Below are positions 1 to 9,081 of a stretch of 64,000 bases of DNA, piece by piece (within the stretch, counting starts at the first letter, position 1; the number at the start of each line of letters is the position of its first letter). The notes beneath the pieces are model-generated. The model was not told the DNA's origin, did no database searches, and worked only from the letters and a program-made list of their open reading frames with translations. Made by a program: the position numbers and the translations under genes. Origin of the DNA: Oscillatoria nigro-viridis PCC 7112 (GTDB taxonomy: Bacteria; Cyanobacteriota; Cyanobacteriia; Cyanobacteriales; Microcoleaceae); assembly GCF_000317475.1 (NCBI RefSeq), contig NC_019729.1, positions 2,494,501-2,558,500 on the forward strand, given 5' to 3'.

Positions 1-168
1 TCGGAGGTAGCTAAACAGTATCGCATTACTCAAATTGTGATCGGCGAAAGCCAGCAATCCCGCTGGCATTTGTTGCTGCGGGGTTCTTTGACTCAACAGT
101 TAGTGCGATCGCTCAAACACGTAGATTTGCACATCATCGCTACCGAAAAAAGTGGTCTTTCTAATTAG
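1..168 (+). CDS. KdpD-like / universal-stress sensor protein, C-terminal fragment
   Basis: Frame 1 is open from the window edge to TAG at 166-168, giving the last 55 residues of a protein. The segment TQIVIGESQQSRW followed by LLLRGSLTQQLVRS matches the end of the KdpD N-terminal/Usp-type domain, where this stretch closes the nucleotide-binding fold. In cyanobacteria KdpD often exists as a short protein with only this cytoplasmic domain and no kinase part, and this fragment ends right after the Usp-like motif, consistent with that short form. The 5' part lies outside the window. A stand-alone universal stress protein is the alternative. Confidence 0.6.
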   Translation, partial: SEVAKQYRITQIVIGESQQSRWHLLLRGSLTQQLVRSLKHVDLHIIATEKSGLSN

Positions 169-250
169 TCCTCAGCCAATAGTCATTAGTCATTGCTACC
201 GAAAAAAATGGTCTTTTTAATTAGTCCTCAGCCAATAGTTATTAGTCATT
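139..250. repeat. 56-bp tandem duplication of the upstream gene's tail
   Basis: The segment starting GCTACCGAAAAAA at 139 recurs at 195 with only a few substitutions. Copy one covers the last codons of the KdpD-like gene and its stop; copy two is wholly intergenic. The tail of each copy holds ATTAGTCATT-type short repeats common in spacers of this genome. Confidence 0.8.
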
Positions 251-293
251 AGTCATCAGTCGGACGATCTCCGGTAAATTAACCATAATCTTT

Positions 294-357
294 GTAGGGG
301 CGGGTTTCACCAACAATCTCTAATTCCCGCTAACAATCTATATAAACCCGCCCCCAC
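294..357. repeat. palindromic intergenic repeat (GTAGGGGCGGGTTT arms)
   Basis: Arms GTAGGGGCGGGTTT (294-307) and AAACCCGCCCCCAC (344-357) are near-perfect inverted repeats around about 36 bases. A related, more diverged element lies at 17491-17556, so this is a dispersed family rather than a dedicated terminator. Confidence 0.75.
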
Positions 358-457
358 CACTTTCGGAGGATAGCTGAATCTAGCGGACGACGGATGCGCC
401 AGAAGCTTTTAGGTGTCAAAATCGCACTTGGTAAACCTGATTAAAAGTGCGATCGCT

Positions 458-1696
458 ATGGTGGATAATTACATTCTCAACTTGCTAGTTATTGGCATCC
501 TCCTGCTGACCGTCACCTTGGGTTCGGGATGGATTTCAGGATTGCCGGTGTCTTATGCCTTAATTTATCTAATTGTCGGTATCGGATTGGGACCCTACGG
601 CGTCAAGCTGATTGACTTGCGTCCCGAAGCTCAATTTTTAGAAAGACTTACAGAATTTGTAGTTATTGTTTCTCTGTTCAGTTGTGGCTTAAAAATGAAT
701 CGCCCGCTGCAACTTTGGGCGTGGAATTCGACAGCGCGGCTGATTGGTTTTTTAATGCCAATTTCTATTTTTGCGGTAGCCGCCGTCGGTCATTGGTTTG
801 TGAAATTAGATTGGGGCCCGGCGATTTTATTGGGAGCGATTCTCGCGCCCACCGATCCTGTTTTAGCCTCAGAAGTTCAGTTAGCACATATAGACGATCG
901 CGATGAATTGCGCTTTGGTTTAACATCCGAAGGCGGTTTGAACGATGCTTTAGCTTTTCCCTTCGTTTATTTCGGCATTTATGCACTAAAAGATCGCAAC
1001 TGGCCGAACTGGTTTTCGCAGTGGTTAGCAGTTGACTTGATTTGGGCGATCGCCGCAGGTATCGTTATGGGCATTTTAGTAGTTAAAGCCGTCACCTGGA
1101 TCGATCGGCAACTGCAACGGTACCGACCCGCCGATCGATTAATGGAAGATTTCATCGCTCTCAGCACAATTCTGCTCACATATTCCCTCACAGAAGTAGT
1201 CAACGGCTACGGATTTCTCGCAGTTTTTGTAGCAGGAATTGTCGTGCAGCGGAGTTACCGCAACCCAGAAAAGCCGCTTTCCCAACTGCACTTTACCGAG
1301 CGCATTGAAAAGTTAATGGAAGTAGCAACTATTTTACTATTAGGTTCGCTTTTGCGCCTAGAGCCTATGTTGGCCTATGGAGGATACTCTCTCTTAGTAG
1401 CTGGATTGTTAATTTTTTTAATCCGGCCTGTGGGAGCTTGGATCAGTACGATCGGCAGTCCTTTGCATCCCGCCAATCGCTGGCTGTGCGGTTGGTTCGG
1501 CATTCGCGGTGTAGGTTCTATCTATTATCTCACCTATGCTTTTGGTAAAGGTTTGGAAGGCGAAACCGCCGAAAAAATTGCCTGGATTACCTTTACAACC
1601 ATCATAATTTCTGTGATTTTGCACGGCATTACTTCCACCCCGTTAATGAACTGGTACGAGCGCCGAATCAAACCTAAAGTCCCGGATTTAATTTAA
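458..1696 (+). CDS. cation:proton antiporter, CPA1 family (NhaP-like)
   Basis: A roughly 412-residue polytopic membrane protein with about 12 hydrophobic segments. The motifs LGAILAPTDPVLASE and TSEGGLNDALAFP carry the Asp residues of the ion-translocation centre of Na+/H+ exchangers, and GYGFLAVFVAGIVV lies further on. The family exchanges Na+ or K+ for protons across the cytoplasmic membrane. I prefer ATG 458, where MVDNYILNLL leads straight into the first membrane helix; an in-frame GTG at 413 would add 15 residues. It follows a KdpD-like gene, so ion homeostasis may be shared, but about 240 bases of repeats separate them. Confidence 0.85.
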   Translation: MVDNYILNLLVIGILLLTVTLGSGWISGLPVSYALIYLIVGIGLGPYGVKLIDLRPEAQFLERLTEFVVIVSLFSCGLKMNRPLQLWAWNSTARLIGFLMPISIFAVAAVGHWFVKLDWGPAILLGAILAPTDPVLASEVQLAHIDDRDELRFGLTSEGGLNDALAFPFVYFGIYALKDRNWPNWFSQWLAVDLIWAIAAGIVMGILVVKAVTWIDRQLQRYRPADRLMEDFIALSTILLTYSLTEVVNGYGFLAVFVAGIVVQRSYRNPEKPLSQLHFTERIEKLMEVATILLLGSLLRLEPMLAYGGYSLLVAGLLIFLIRPVGAWISTIGSPLHPANRWLCGWFGIRGVGSIYYLTYAFGKGLEGETAEKIAWITFTTIIISVILHGITSTPLMNWYERRIKPKVPDLI

Positions 1697-1755
1697 TCCA
1701 GTAAGGTGCGTGACTTTAATAGTCTTGGACGCAACTGTCACACAACAATCGACTT

Positions 1756-1870
1756 GTAGGGTGCGTCAGGCGAAGTTCTCTAACGGCGATCGGGAATTTC
1801 AGGATCTGACGCACCTTACTATATAATCTAAAATTGACTTGTAGGGTGGGTCAGGCGAAGTTCTCTAACG
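1756..1870. repeat. GTAGGGTGCGTCAG palindromic repeat plus partial copy
   Basis: Arms GTAGGGTGCGTCAG (1756-1769) and CTGACGCACCTTAC (1806-1819) can form a stem. A second, 5'-only copy with the same GGCGAAGTTCTCTAACG interior starts at 1841. Relatives lie at 2418-2481, 51799-51863 and, more diverged, 56430-56494. Confidence 0.75.
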
Positions 1871-1935
1871 ACACGGCAAGAAAAAAAGATTATAATTTTT
1901 GGATAACTCTAATATAAACGTTCGCCGAATCAAAC

Positions 1936-2409
1936 ATGGATAGATTTGAATTTCAGCTAGCAATGCTGCAAAAAGGAGCAGAGGAACTAGAGAAAAAAAT
2001 AGCTAATTTCACAACAATTATGATGCAATTAAAAACTACGGCAATTACCATTTGGGTAGCGTTGATTGGTTGGGTTTTTACAAGCAAAATAGATGCGTTG
2101 GTTCCCCTAGGATACGTTATAATTTTTGGTTTCTGGTTTTTAGAAGCTACCTACTGGAGGGTGCAACTTTATTATATGCTAAGAGCCCATGCAGTTACCG
2201 AATTTTTGAATAAGGAAAGCGCCTTAGATAAAAGTTTTAGTACCCGTTCTATACCGGAAGGTCTTGTTCACCCGCTCGGTTCATTAAAAACACTTAAAAT
2301 GCCTTCTTTAGGTCGAGCTATCTGCGCTCCATCAATCTATATTTTTTATAGCTTTTTGTTTGTTGTTAATTCGATCGTTTGGTTGATAACTCTTAAAACA
2401 CCCCTCTAA
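1936..2409 (+). CDS. hypothetical membrane protein
   Basis: 157 residues that I cannot assign to a named family. The first 35 residues are charged and helical (EELEKKIANFTTI), followed by two adjacent hydrophobic segments around residues 38-75 and a third near the C terminus (SIYIFYSFLFVV). This suggests a small inner-membrane protein with an N-terminal amphipathic helix. It sits alone between two copies of the GTAGGGTGCGTCAG repeat, with no obvious partner. The ATG at 1936 is the only plausible early start. It is AT-rich compared with the flanking genes. Confidence 0.65.
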   Translation: MDRFEFQLAMLQKGAEELEKKIANFTTIMMQLKTTAITIWVALIGWVFTSKIDALVPLGYVIIFGFWFLEATYWRVQLYYMLRAHAVTEFLNKESALDKSFSTRSIPEGLVHPLGSLKTLKMPSLGRAICAPSIYIFYSFLFVVNSIVWLITLKTPL

Positions 2410-2417
2410 CTGGGGCT

Positions 2418-2481
2418 GTAGGGTGCGTCAGGTGAATTTCTAGAACGATTATTGAGGGTTGAAAAATCTGACGCACCTTAC
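2418..2481. repeat. GTAGGGTGCGTCAG palindromic repeat
   Basis: Arms GTAGGGTGCGTCAG (2418-2431) and CTGACGCACCTTAC (2468-2481) bracket a variable interior, immediately after the hypothetical membrane gene. Same family as 1756-1819. Confidence 0.75.
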
Positions 2482-2537
2482 TAATTGTGACTATTTCCAA
2501 TTTTAAAAGGACACGACAATGCAGTCCTTACCCGCAG

Positions 2538-3173
2538 CTAAACTGGTTTCACCCCAACTAACAAAGCTAGTTCCCGCCACTTCCAATAACAGTCTGCATC
2601 GGTAAAACCAATTTCTCTAAACCAGCGCAATTGCGTTTCCACATCCAGCAATTTATTAGACGGATCATCTGGATCGTTGCTAATACCGATCGCCTCTCGA
2701 AATCTCTCGTGCAAAGCGGGAGTTGGTGACGCTACGTGCTCCAAATTGCCAAAAATGCCTCCGGGTTCCAAAAGCTCGAAAATCTCAGTGTAAAGCGAAC
2801 GTTTGCGATCGTCTGCTACGTGATGAATCGCAAAACTAGAAACAACCGCATCAAACTTGCCCAAATCCGGTAGCGATTCGTCAAAATTGTGCTCGATTAC
2901 CGTGACATTTTGGTCGTCGGCAAAGCGAATTCTGGCTTTTTCCAGCATTGTCGGCGAAAAGTCGATCGCCACACATTCAACATTTGGTCGATCGCACTTA
3001 AGCAGACCCAGCAACCGCCCGTCTCCCGTGCCCACATCCAGAATTCGCTTAACATTTTTCGGCACTTCCTCCAACAAAACCGCTTCACCTTCAGTGCGGT
3101 GAGGAATGCCATCAGCCTTAGCAAGATACCACAAAGCGTGTTCCGCCGAAGTCCAAAGATTCACTTGACTCAT
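2538..3173 (-). CDS. class I SAM-dependent methyltransferase
   Basis: 211 residues with a Rossmann-type methyltransferase core. Motif I is DVGTGDGRL (residues 46-54), the acidic end of strand 2 is in AIDFSP, and VVSSFAIHHV is the motif IV region. It would transfer a methyl group from S-adenosylmethionine to an unknown small molecule, in the cytoplasm. It starts 6 bases after the stop of the upstream cupin gene on the same strand, so the two are very likely cotranscribed. Substrate cannot be inferred from the sequence. Confidence 0.85.
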   Translation of the reverse strand: MSQVNLWTSAEHALWYLAKADGIPHRTEGEAVLLEEVPKNVKRILDVGTGDGRLLGLLKCDRPNVECVAIDFSPTMLEKARIRFADDQNVTVIEHNFDESLPDLGKFDAVVSSFAIHHVADDRKRSLYTEIFELLEPGGIFGNLEHVASPTPALHERFREAIGISNDPDDPSNKLLDVETQLRWFREIGFTDADCYWKWRELALLVGVKPV

Positions 3174-3179
3174 AAATTT

Positions 3180-3641
3180 TCAACTCTCATAAACCTCGCC
3201 ATTTTTGCGAGTAAAAATCCAACTATTCCCGTTAGCTTTCGCAATTAGATCGTCATCGGGATATTCGGCACTATCTCCCGGAGTGCGATCGCCAATTTCC
3301 AGATAAACAACATCTGCATTCGTGCGGTTAACCAAATGATGCCCATCAGCATCACCCGCAGGAAAACCCGCCGCCATACCCGGTTTCAGCACTTGCTCCC
3401 CCGAATTTGCAATCAGAGTAACTTCCCCTTCCAGAACATAGATTAACTCATCTTGACGGGTATGCCAGTGCCTGAGAGCCGAACAACTTCCCGGTGCAAG
3501 CCTCACCAAATTTACCCCAAAATTCTGCAATCCGGCAGCATCGCCCAAGCGTTTTTTAACTCTTCCGGCAACAGCAGATTGGAATTGCTGAGGGTACTTG
3601 GAACCCGTAATTTCCGGCACATTTTTAGGATCGATAATCAT
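3180..3641 (-). CDS. cupin-domain protein
   Basis: 153 residues with a single conserved beta-barrel. Cupin motif 1 appears as RHWHTRQDELIYVLEG, with candidate metal ligands His58, His60 and Glu65; motif 2 is around GHHLVNRTNADVVYLE. No signal peptide, so cytoplasmic. The cupin fold covers isomerases, dioxygenases and sugar-binding proteins, so the reaction is unknown. It is the first gene of a probable two-gene operon with the downstream methyltransferase; a shared small-molecule pathway is an inference from that spacing. Confidence 0.85.
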   Translation of the reverse strand: MIIDPKNVPEITGSKYPQQFQSAVAGRVKKRLGDAAGLQNFGVNLVRLAPGSCSALRHWHTRQDELIYVLEGEVTLIANSGEQVLKPGMAAGFPAGDADGHHLVNRTNADVVYLEIGDRTPGDSAEYPDDDLIAKANGNSWIFTRKNGEVYES

Positions 3642-3883
3642 ATAACAGTCCTGGTAGCAGTTGTGAATCTCTCTTCATTCTCTTTCTTCGCGTCATACGC
3701 GACGAAAGCTGTTCGTTTTAAATTTCTGCTTTCATGGCTATAAAACACAGTTTTATTTTAGCTAATTACAATTTTATAGCGGCTGCCACCTCCCCCTCAC
3801 TTTGGCATCTCACCTCCGACAGTTCCCCCAACTCATTAAGAATGTGTTATAAATATTGAGATTCATTAAGAAATATTGCTCAA

Positions 3884-5338
3884 ATGCTCGTTTCCTCCTC
3901 CGGCGTCAGCAAACTCAAAGAATCTTTAAAAGAAAAAGTATTCTTTGGGAATGAGCCAACCCCCGAACTCATAGCCATCTTACTGATTTACTTCGTCCAA
4001 GGCATTCTCGGACTCGCCCGCTTAGCCGTCAGTTTCTTTCTCAAAGACGAACTCGGTATGAGTCCGGCAGAAGTCTCGGCAATGCTGGGCGTCGTCGCCC
4101 TGCCTTGGATTATCAAACCCGTGTTCGGATTCATGTCGGACGGGTTGCCGATATTCGGCTACCGCAGACGCCCTTACATCGTCATCTCCGGGCTGCTGGG
4201 AACCTTAGCATGGGTGAGCCTCGCAACAATTGTACACACACCGCTTGCCGCTACAGGCGCGATCGCCCTGAGTTCCCTCTCCCTCGCCGTCAGCGACGTA
4301 ATCGCCGACTCCCTGGTAGTCGAAAGGGCCAGAAAAGAATCCGTTACCGACGCCGGTTCCCTGCAATCCTTGTCTTGGGGCGCTTCAGCCCTCGGCGGAC
4401 TAATTACCGCCTACCTCAGCGGTTCCCTGCTGCAACACTTGAGCACCCACACAATATTTTTAATCACCGCATCTTTCCCGCTAATTGTATCAGCAACAGC
4501 TTGGTTAATTGCCGAAGAAAAAACCAACAAAAGAACCGACTTTGAAACGGTCAAAGACCAACTAAAACAACTGCGGCAAGCTGTTACCCAAAAAACGATT
4601 TGGCTGCCCACCGCCTTTCTCTTCCTCTTGCAAGCCACCCCAAGCTCAGACTCCGCCTTCTTCTTTTTCACCACCAACGAATTAGGCTTTCCACCTGAAT
4701 TTCTCGGTCGAGTGCGCCTGGTTACCAGCATTGCCGCCCTCGCCGGCATCTGGCTGTTTCAGCGCTTCCTCAAAACAGTTCCATTTCGAGTAATTTTTGG
4801 CTGGTCAACAGTCATTGCGACTGCTTTGGGCATGACTACTTTATTATTAGTAACTCATGCCAACCGAGCTTTAGGAATTGACGATCGATGGTTCAGCATC
4901 GGAGACAGCCTGATCCTGACAGTAATCGGACAAATTGCTTATATGCCGGTGCTCGTACTCTCCGCCCGCTTGTGTCCCCCAGGCGTCGAAGCAACTTTAT
5001 TTGCGCTGCTGATGTCAATCACAAATTTAGCAGGACTTTTGTCCCACGAAAGCGGTGCACTTTTGACCCACTTGCTAGGAATTACCGATCGCAATTTCGA
5101 TAACCTCTGGCTGCTAGTCATCATCACAAACCTGTCCACACTTTTGCCCCTACTGTTCTTAAATTGGCTGCCCGCCGACAGTACAGAAAGCCGCGATCCA
5201 AACTCTCAAAAGTCTCTTCCCGTATTAGAACCAGAACCGGGCAGTTCCAAACCAGGCGGACAGCATTTCATGCCCGAATACTTTCCCGACTTAGTACCGA
5301 CAGTAAGGTCACAAAGGCGCACTGCAGATAGCAAATAA
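3884..5338 (+). CDS. folate/biopterin transporter family (BT1/FBT) MFS protein
   Basis: 484 residues with about 12 membrane segments. It resembles the folate-biopterin transporter family shared by cyanobacteria, plastids and trypanosomatids: PWIIKPVFGFMSD in the first half, the basic loop YRRRPYI, and DVIADSLVVERAR after the fourth to fifth segment. Members move folates or pterins across the membrane; whether this one imports or exports is unknown. The C-terminal 50 residues are polar and rich in Pro and Ser. It stands alone, followed by a repeat-containing spacer (GTTCGGCAACGGATT at 5343) and the carotenoid oxygenase gene. Confidence 0.85.
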   Translation: MLVSSSGVSKLKESLKEKVFFGNEPTPELIAILLIYFVQGILGLARLAVSFFLKDELGMSPAEVSAMLGVVALPWIIKPVFGFMSDGLPIFGYRRRPYIVISGLLGTLAWVSLATIVHTPLAATGAIALSSLSLAVSDVIADSLVVERARKESVTDAGSLQSLSWGASALGGLITAYLSGSLLQHLSTHTIFLITASFPLIVSATAWLIAEEKTNKRTDFETVKDQLKQLRQAVTQKTIWLPTAFLFLLQATPSSDSAFFFFTTNELGFPPEFLGRVRLVTSIAALAGIWLFQRFLKTVPFRVIFGWSTVIATALGMTTLLLVTHANRALGIDDRWFSIGDSLILTVIGQIAYMPVLVLSARLCPPGVEATLFALLMSITNLAGLLSHESGALLTHLLGITDRNFDNLWLLVIITNLSTLLPLLFLNWLPADSTESRDPNSQKSLPVLEPEPGSSKPGGQHFMPEYFPDLVPTVRSQRRTADSK

Positions 5339-5469
5339 AGGTAGTTCGGCAACGGATTTTGTAACGGATGAATTAAAGTGTGTTTCCCAATTTTCTGACT
5401 CTCCCACTTTCACTCTCTCTGCGCCCTCTGTGTTCTCTGCGGTTAAATCAATAAAAGCTTATTCTACCA

Positions 5470-6966
5470 ATGCCAAACTTACAGATTTCCCAACCTCAAA
5501 CAGCAGCCCAAAAATCATCATACGATCGCACAGACTGGCAGCGCGGCTACGAATCCCAACCCAACGAATCCGACTACTGGATTGACGACATAGAAGGCGA
5601 AATCCCCGCCGGCTTGCAAGGCACATTCTTTCGCAACGGGCCCGGATTGTTGGATATCAACGGCCAGCGCATCCACCACCCGTTTGACGGCGACGGGATG
5701 GTTTGTGCGATCGCAATATCCGAAGGGCGCGCCCATTTTCGCAACCGATTCGTCCGCACAGAAGGCTATCTCGCCGAACAAGAAGCCGGCAAAATCCTCC
5801 ACCGAGGCGTTTTCGGCACACAGAAACCGGGGGGCTGGCTAGCCAACATTTTTGATGTCAAAATCAAAAACATTGCCAACACCAACATCATTTATTGGGG
5901 CGAGAAACTGCTAGCACTTTGGGAAGCCGCACAGCCCTACAGACTCGACCCCCGCACCCTAGAAACACTCGGCTTAGATACCCTAGACGGCATCTTGGAA
6001 CCCGGTGAAGCCTTCGCCGCCCACCCCAGAATTGAAAAAGGGAAAAATGGCAAAGGAGACAGATTAGTCAACTTTTCCGTCAAGCCCGGTTTGTCGAGTA
6101 CCATCACGATTTACGAACTCGACGAAAGCGGCAAACTATTGCAGCGTCACGCCCATGCAATACCGGGTTTTGCCTTCCTGCACGACATGGTAATTACCCC
6201 GAATTACTGCATATTCTTCCAAAATCCCGTCAGCTTCAATCCGCTGCTTTTCTTCTTAGGATTGCGGAGTGCAGCGCAGTGCATTCAATTTTCGCCAAAC
6301 AAGCCAACGCAAGCAATTTTAATTCCCCGCAACGGCACGGACGAGGTAAAGATATTAGAAACCGAACCTTGTTTTGTCTTCCACCACTGCAACGCCTGGG
6401 AAGAAGAAGGCGAAGTTTTTGTAGATTCAGTTTGCTACGAATCATTTCCAACTGTAGATGCGGATGCCGATTTTCGCGAGCTTGATTTTGAGAGCGTTCC
6501 AGCGGGCGAATTGTGGCGGTTTAAGTTAAATTTGCAAGAGGAAACCGTGCAGCATCAAGTTGTTGAAACTAGGTGCTGCGAGTTTCCAACTTTGCATCCG
6601 AATAATGTCGGACAACCTTACCGATATCTTTACATCGGCGCTGCTGATGCTCCCACGGGAAATGCTCCTTTGCAAGCTATCCTCAAAATGGATTTCGTGA
6701 CTGGTGAAAGGCAAATTTGGAGTGCCGCACCGCGCGGTTTTGCGGGGGAACCGGTGTTTGTTCCCCGTCCCGATGCTGTTGCGGAGGATGACGGCTGGCT
6801 GCTGCTTTTAATGTATGATGCAGCTAATCATCGATCGACCTTAGTGATTTTAGATGCTCGCGACATCACCAAAGGGCCTGTAGCGCGCTTGCATTTAAAA
6901 CAGCACATTCCCTACGGCTTGCACGGCAGTTTTACGCCAAATGTACTGCTTCCTATCGGTTCGTAG
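5470..6966 (+). CDS. carotenoid cleavage oxygenase (RPE65/CCD family)
   Basis: 498 residues, the usual length for cyanobacterial apocarotenoid oxygenases. The seven-bladed propeller family binds Fe(II) through four histidines, and candidates are visible: His185 (AHPRIE), His238 (FLHDMV), His305 or His306 (VFHHCNAW) and His485 (GLHGSFTP). The N-terminal GTFFRNGPG and HPFDGDGM motifs are also typical. It would cleave a carotenoid or apocarotenoid double bond with O2, giving retinal-like aldehydes. The regiospecificity cannot be read from the sequence. The gene is single and followed by a hairpin array. Confidence 0.9.
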   Translation: MPNLQISQPQTAAQKSSYDRTDWQRGYESQPNESDYWIDDIEGEIPAGLQGTFFRNGPGLLDINGQRIHHPFDGDGMVCAIAISEGRAHFRNRFVRTEGYLAEQEAGKILHRGVFGTQKPGGWLANIFDVKIKNIANTNIIYWGEKLLALWEAAQPYRLDPRTLETLGLDTLDGILEPGEAFAAHPRIEKGKNGKGDRLVNFSVKPGLSSTITIYELDESGKLLQRHAHAIPGFAFLHDMVITPNYCIFFQNPVSFNPLLFFLGLRSAAQCIQFSPNKPTQAILIPRNGTDEVKILETEPCFVFHHCNAWEEEGEVFVDSVCYESFPTVDADADFRELDFESVPAGELWRFKLNLQEETVQHQVVETRCCEFPTLHPNNVGQPYRYLYIGAADAPTGNAPLQAILKMDFVTGERQIWSAAPRGFAGEPVFVPRPDAVAEDDGWLLLLMYDAANHRSTLVILDARDITKGPVARLHLKQHIPYGLHGSFTPNVLLPIGS

Positions 6967-7013
6967 TTGCGCCTTGATTCGCCTGGTTCTTGCGCCGATG
7001 ATCGCCACAGCCC

Positions 7014-7151
7014 GCCGGGGGTTGAAAACCCCCGGCTCACAGCGAAAGTCCTCTAAAAGAGGACTAAAACAAACATTTATTATCGATCGAGTTTCTTGAG
7101 TCGGTTTTAACCGACTTTAGCTACTCGCTGTGGGGTTTAAACCCCTGGCGG
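7014..7151. repeat. array of four adjacent hairpins
   Basis: Successive palindromes are GCCGGGGGTT/AACCCCCGGC (7014-7036), AGTCCTCT/AGAGGACT (7047-7065), AGTCGGTT/AACCGACT (about 7097-7115) and a GGGGTTTAAACCCC core near 7135. The same design recurs at 29236-29383 with different stem sequences, and in degraded form near 44664. Confidence 0.75.
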
Positions 7152-7199
7152 AATGCGGCGACTGCTAACAACTATTCAAATGAAAAATATCCATAATAA

Positions 7200-8099
7200 A
7201 TGCAAACTGTCAACAAATTTCCTCTCAAAAAACTACTTATTTTAATTAGCAGTATCCTCATATTTTTTGCAATTATCTTATCTATTTACTCTCACAATGC
7301 TAACGCCCAAGAGCCTTACAATTTATCTCCAGAAGCCGCTGTCGCCTCCAAAGGCTTGGTTGAGGTCGAAATGACGTTAATTGCCGTCGATCCCATTAAA
7401 AACGAATTAGAAGCCCGCTTGCAGTTTGAACTCAAAGGTATTTATAAAAAAGGGCCAACTTACCCGGCTCAAGACTTGTTAATGACAGTTAACGGCGCAA
7501 ATGTACAGGATTCGGAAATTACCTTTAAAGAAGGCAAACCGATGATTGTCCCTGCATTAAAATTTAACTTAGTCAAAGGAAAAATTAACAATTACCCCTT
7601 TGACAGGCACATTGCTAAAGTAGCTATTTCGATCGACCCGCTGCCTTCGATTGGTAAAAAATTTGCTCCATTTGAACTAAATCCCGTGCCGCTGGAATTT
7701 AAGTTTAATGCCGATGTTCCCGGTTTCGATATCAGTTACAAGCCGATGGAAGAGAATTCATCTATCTTTATTTATATCGATGTTTCTGCAAGTCGATCGC
7801 TCCCGGTGAAATTCTTTGCGTTAGTGATTATTGTCATCATGTGGGTGCTGTCAATTATGGCGCTTTTGCTAGCCTTAAAAGTCATGAAATCCGGCAAGGT
7901 ACCGGAAGTGGGAATGCTGAGTTGGACGGCCGTGATGCTGTTTGCTTTTCCCGCTATTCGCAACGCTCAACCGGGGGTACCGCCGGTGGGAACTGCCAGC
8001 GATTTCCTTTCGTTTTTTTGGACGGAAATTATTGTTGTGGTGGCGTTGGTGATTATTGGTAGCTGTTGGTTGAAGCGGTATCATCCGCCAATTGAATGA
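7200..8099 (+). CDS. DUF4436-like membrane protein
   Basis: 299 residues. An N-terminal hydrophobic segment (residues 9-28) anchors or exports the protein. A long extracytoplasmic beta-rich region follows, containing NNYPFDRHIAKVAI, and three hydrophobic segments occupy the C-terminal third (FFALVIIVIMWVLSIMALLLAL, and the final VVVALVIIG region). This layout and the YPFD motif fit DUF4436, whose function is unknown. The ATG at 7200 follows a long A/T-rich stretch; no partner gene is nearby. Family assignment is from memory and moderately certain. Confidence 0.7.
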   Translation: MQTVNKFPLKKLLILISSILIFFAIILSIYSHNANAQEPYNLSPEAAVASKGLVEVEMTLIAVDPIKNELEARLQFELKGIYKKGPTYPAQDLLMTVNGANVQDSEITFKEGKPMIVPALKFNLVKGKINNYPFDRHIAKVAISIDPLPSIGKKFAPFELNPVPLEFKFNADVPGFDISYKPMEENSSIFIYIDVSASRSLPVKFFALVIIVIMWVLSIMALLLALKVMKSGKVPEVGMLSWTAVMLFAFPAIRNAQPGVPPVGTASDFLSFFWTEIIVVVALVIIGSCWLKRYHPPIE

Positions 8100-8229
8100 T
8101 TTTAGATTTTAGATTTTAGATTTGAATAATTTAGCCCAGTGATAAATCAGGGGGCTTGTAGCTTGGATACCTTCAATTAACAGTCAACAGTCAACAGCCA
8201 ACTGTTAACAATAAACTAAATTCAAAGAT

Positions 8230-9081
8230 TCACTTTTTGACTTCCAAATTTTCAATATCTTTCGTCGGTACTCCCAAACCGCGCAAAATAGTAAAAGCCA
8301 TAATTCGATACCCAGACGGATTGGGGTGAACTCCATCTGCTGCCAACAAATTCAGAGTCTTACCCGCGTGCTTTTGATACGTGGCGATAACTTCCCGAAA
8401 AGGTGCATTCAAATCAATAAACAAGCACTGATTCTGCAACGCAATTTCTCGCATCGCGGCAATATACTCTTGCAACCTGCGATTTTCTGGGCCGTCGAGA
8501 ATTTCGCCTATCGGAGTAGGAGAAAGCAGTACAACTCGAATTCCTGCGGCTTTTGCCGCCAGCACCATTTGAGTGATTTTCTCCCGATATTCTGCCAGCG
8601 GCACTCCTGTGGGCAAGTTGCCTTGCGGATAAAACTGAATGTTTTGGAAGTCAAAGAAAGCGTGCCAAACGTCATTGACTCCGACATTAATCATCACTAA
8701 ATCTGGTTTTTGGTCGATCGCATCTTTCTGGAAGCGCGCTTGCATATCAGTCGCCTTGTTACCGGAGATTCCGGCGTTGACGATTTCGATTTTGCCGGGA
8801 TAAAGGGCATTCAGATAGCGTTGCAGCAGCCAAACGTAACCTCCGGGGTATTTCCCGGCCTCGGTGATGCTGTCGCCCACTGTCACAATTTTGCGCTGGC
8901 CGGCGAGCACGTTCTGGATTTCTGGCGGGGGCGTTGCTTGGGATACGGATTCTTTAAACACTGGAATTAAGGAGTGAGGAATGTTGAAGGCAATAATAGC
9001 AGTAATTACGGCGAGGGCAAGTCTGATGAACACTTGCCGCTTCGGGAGTTTGGGACGGGGCGATGGCGCATTGGGAGACAT
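8230..9081 (-). CDS. SGNH/GDSL-family hydrolase, membrane-anchored
   Basis: 283 residues. A basic N terminus and one hydrophobic segment (about 17-40) suggest a signal anchor. The four SGNH blocks are clear: VGDSITE with the nucleophile Ser71, AGISGNKATDM (Gly/Asn block II), NVGVNDVW with Asn137, and ADGVHPN with Asp249 and His252. It is probably an esterase or lipase acting outside the cytoplasm on an unknown acyl ester such as a lipid or an acetylated polysaccharide. A truncated second copy of the same gene lies at 12279-12675 in the same orientation. No operon partner. Confidence 0.88.
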   Translation of the reverse strand: MSPNAPSPRPKLPKRQVFIRLALAVITAIIAFNIPHSLIPVFKESVSQATPPPEIQNVLAGQRKIVTVGDSITEAGKYPGGYVWLLQRYLNALYPGKIEIVNAGISGNKATDMQARFQKDAIDQKPDLVMINVGVNDVWHAFFDFQNIQFYPQGNLPTGVPLAEYREKITQMVLAAKAAGIRVVLLSPTPIGEILDGPENRRLQEYIAAMREIALQNQCLFIDLNAPFREVIATYQKHAGKTLNLLAADGVHPNPSGYRIMAFTILRGLGVPTKDIENLEVKK

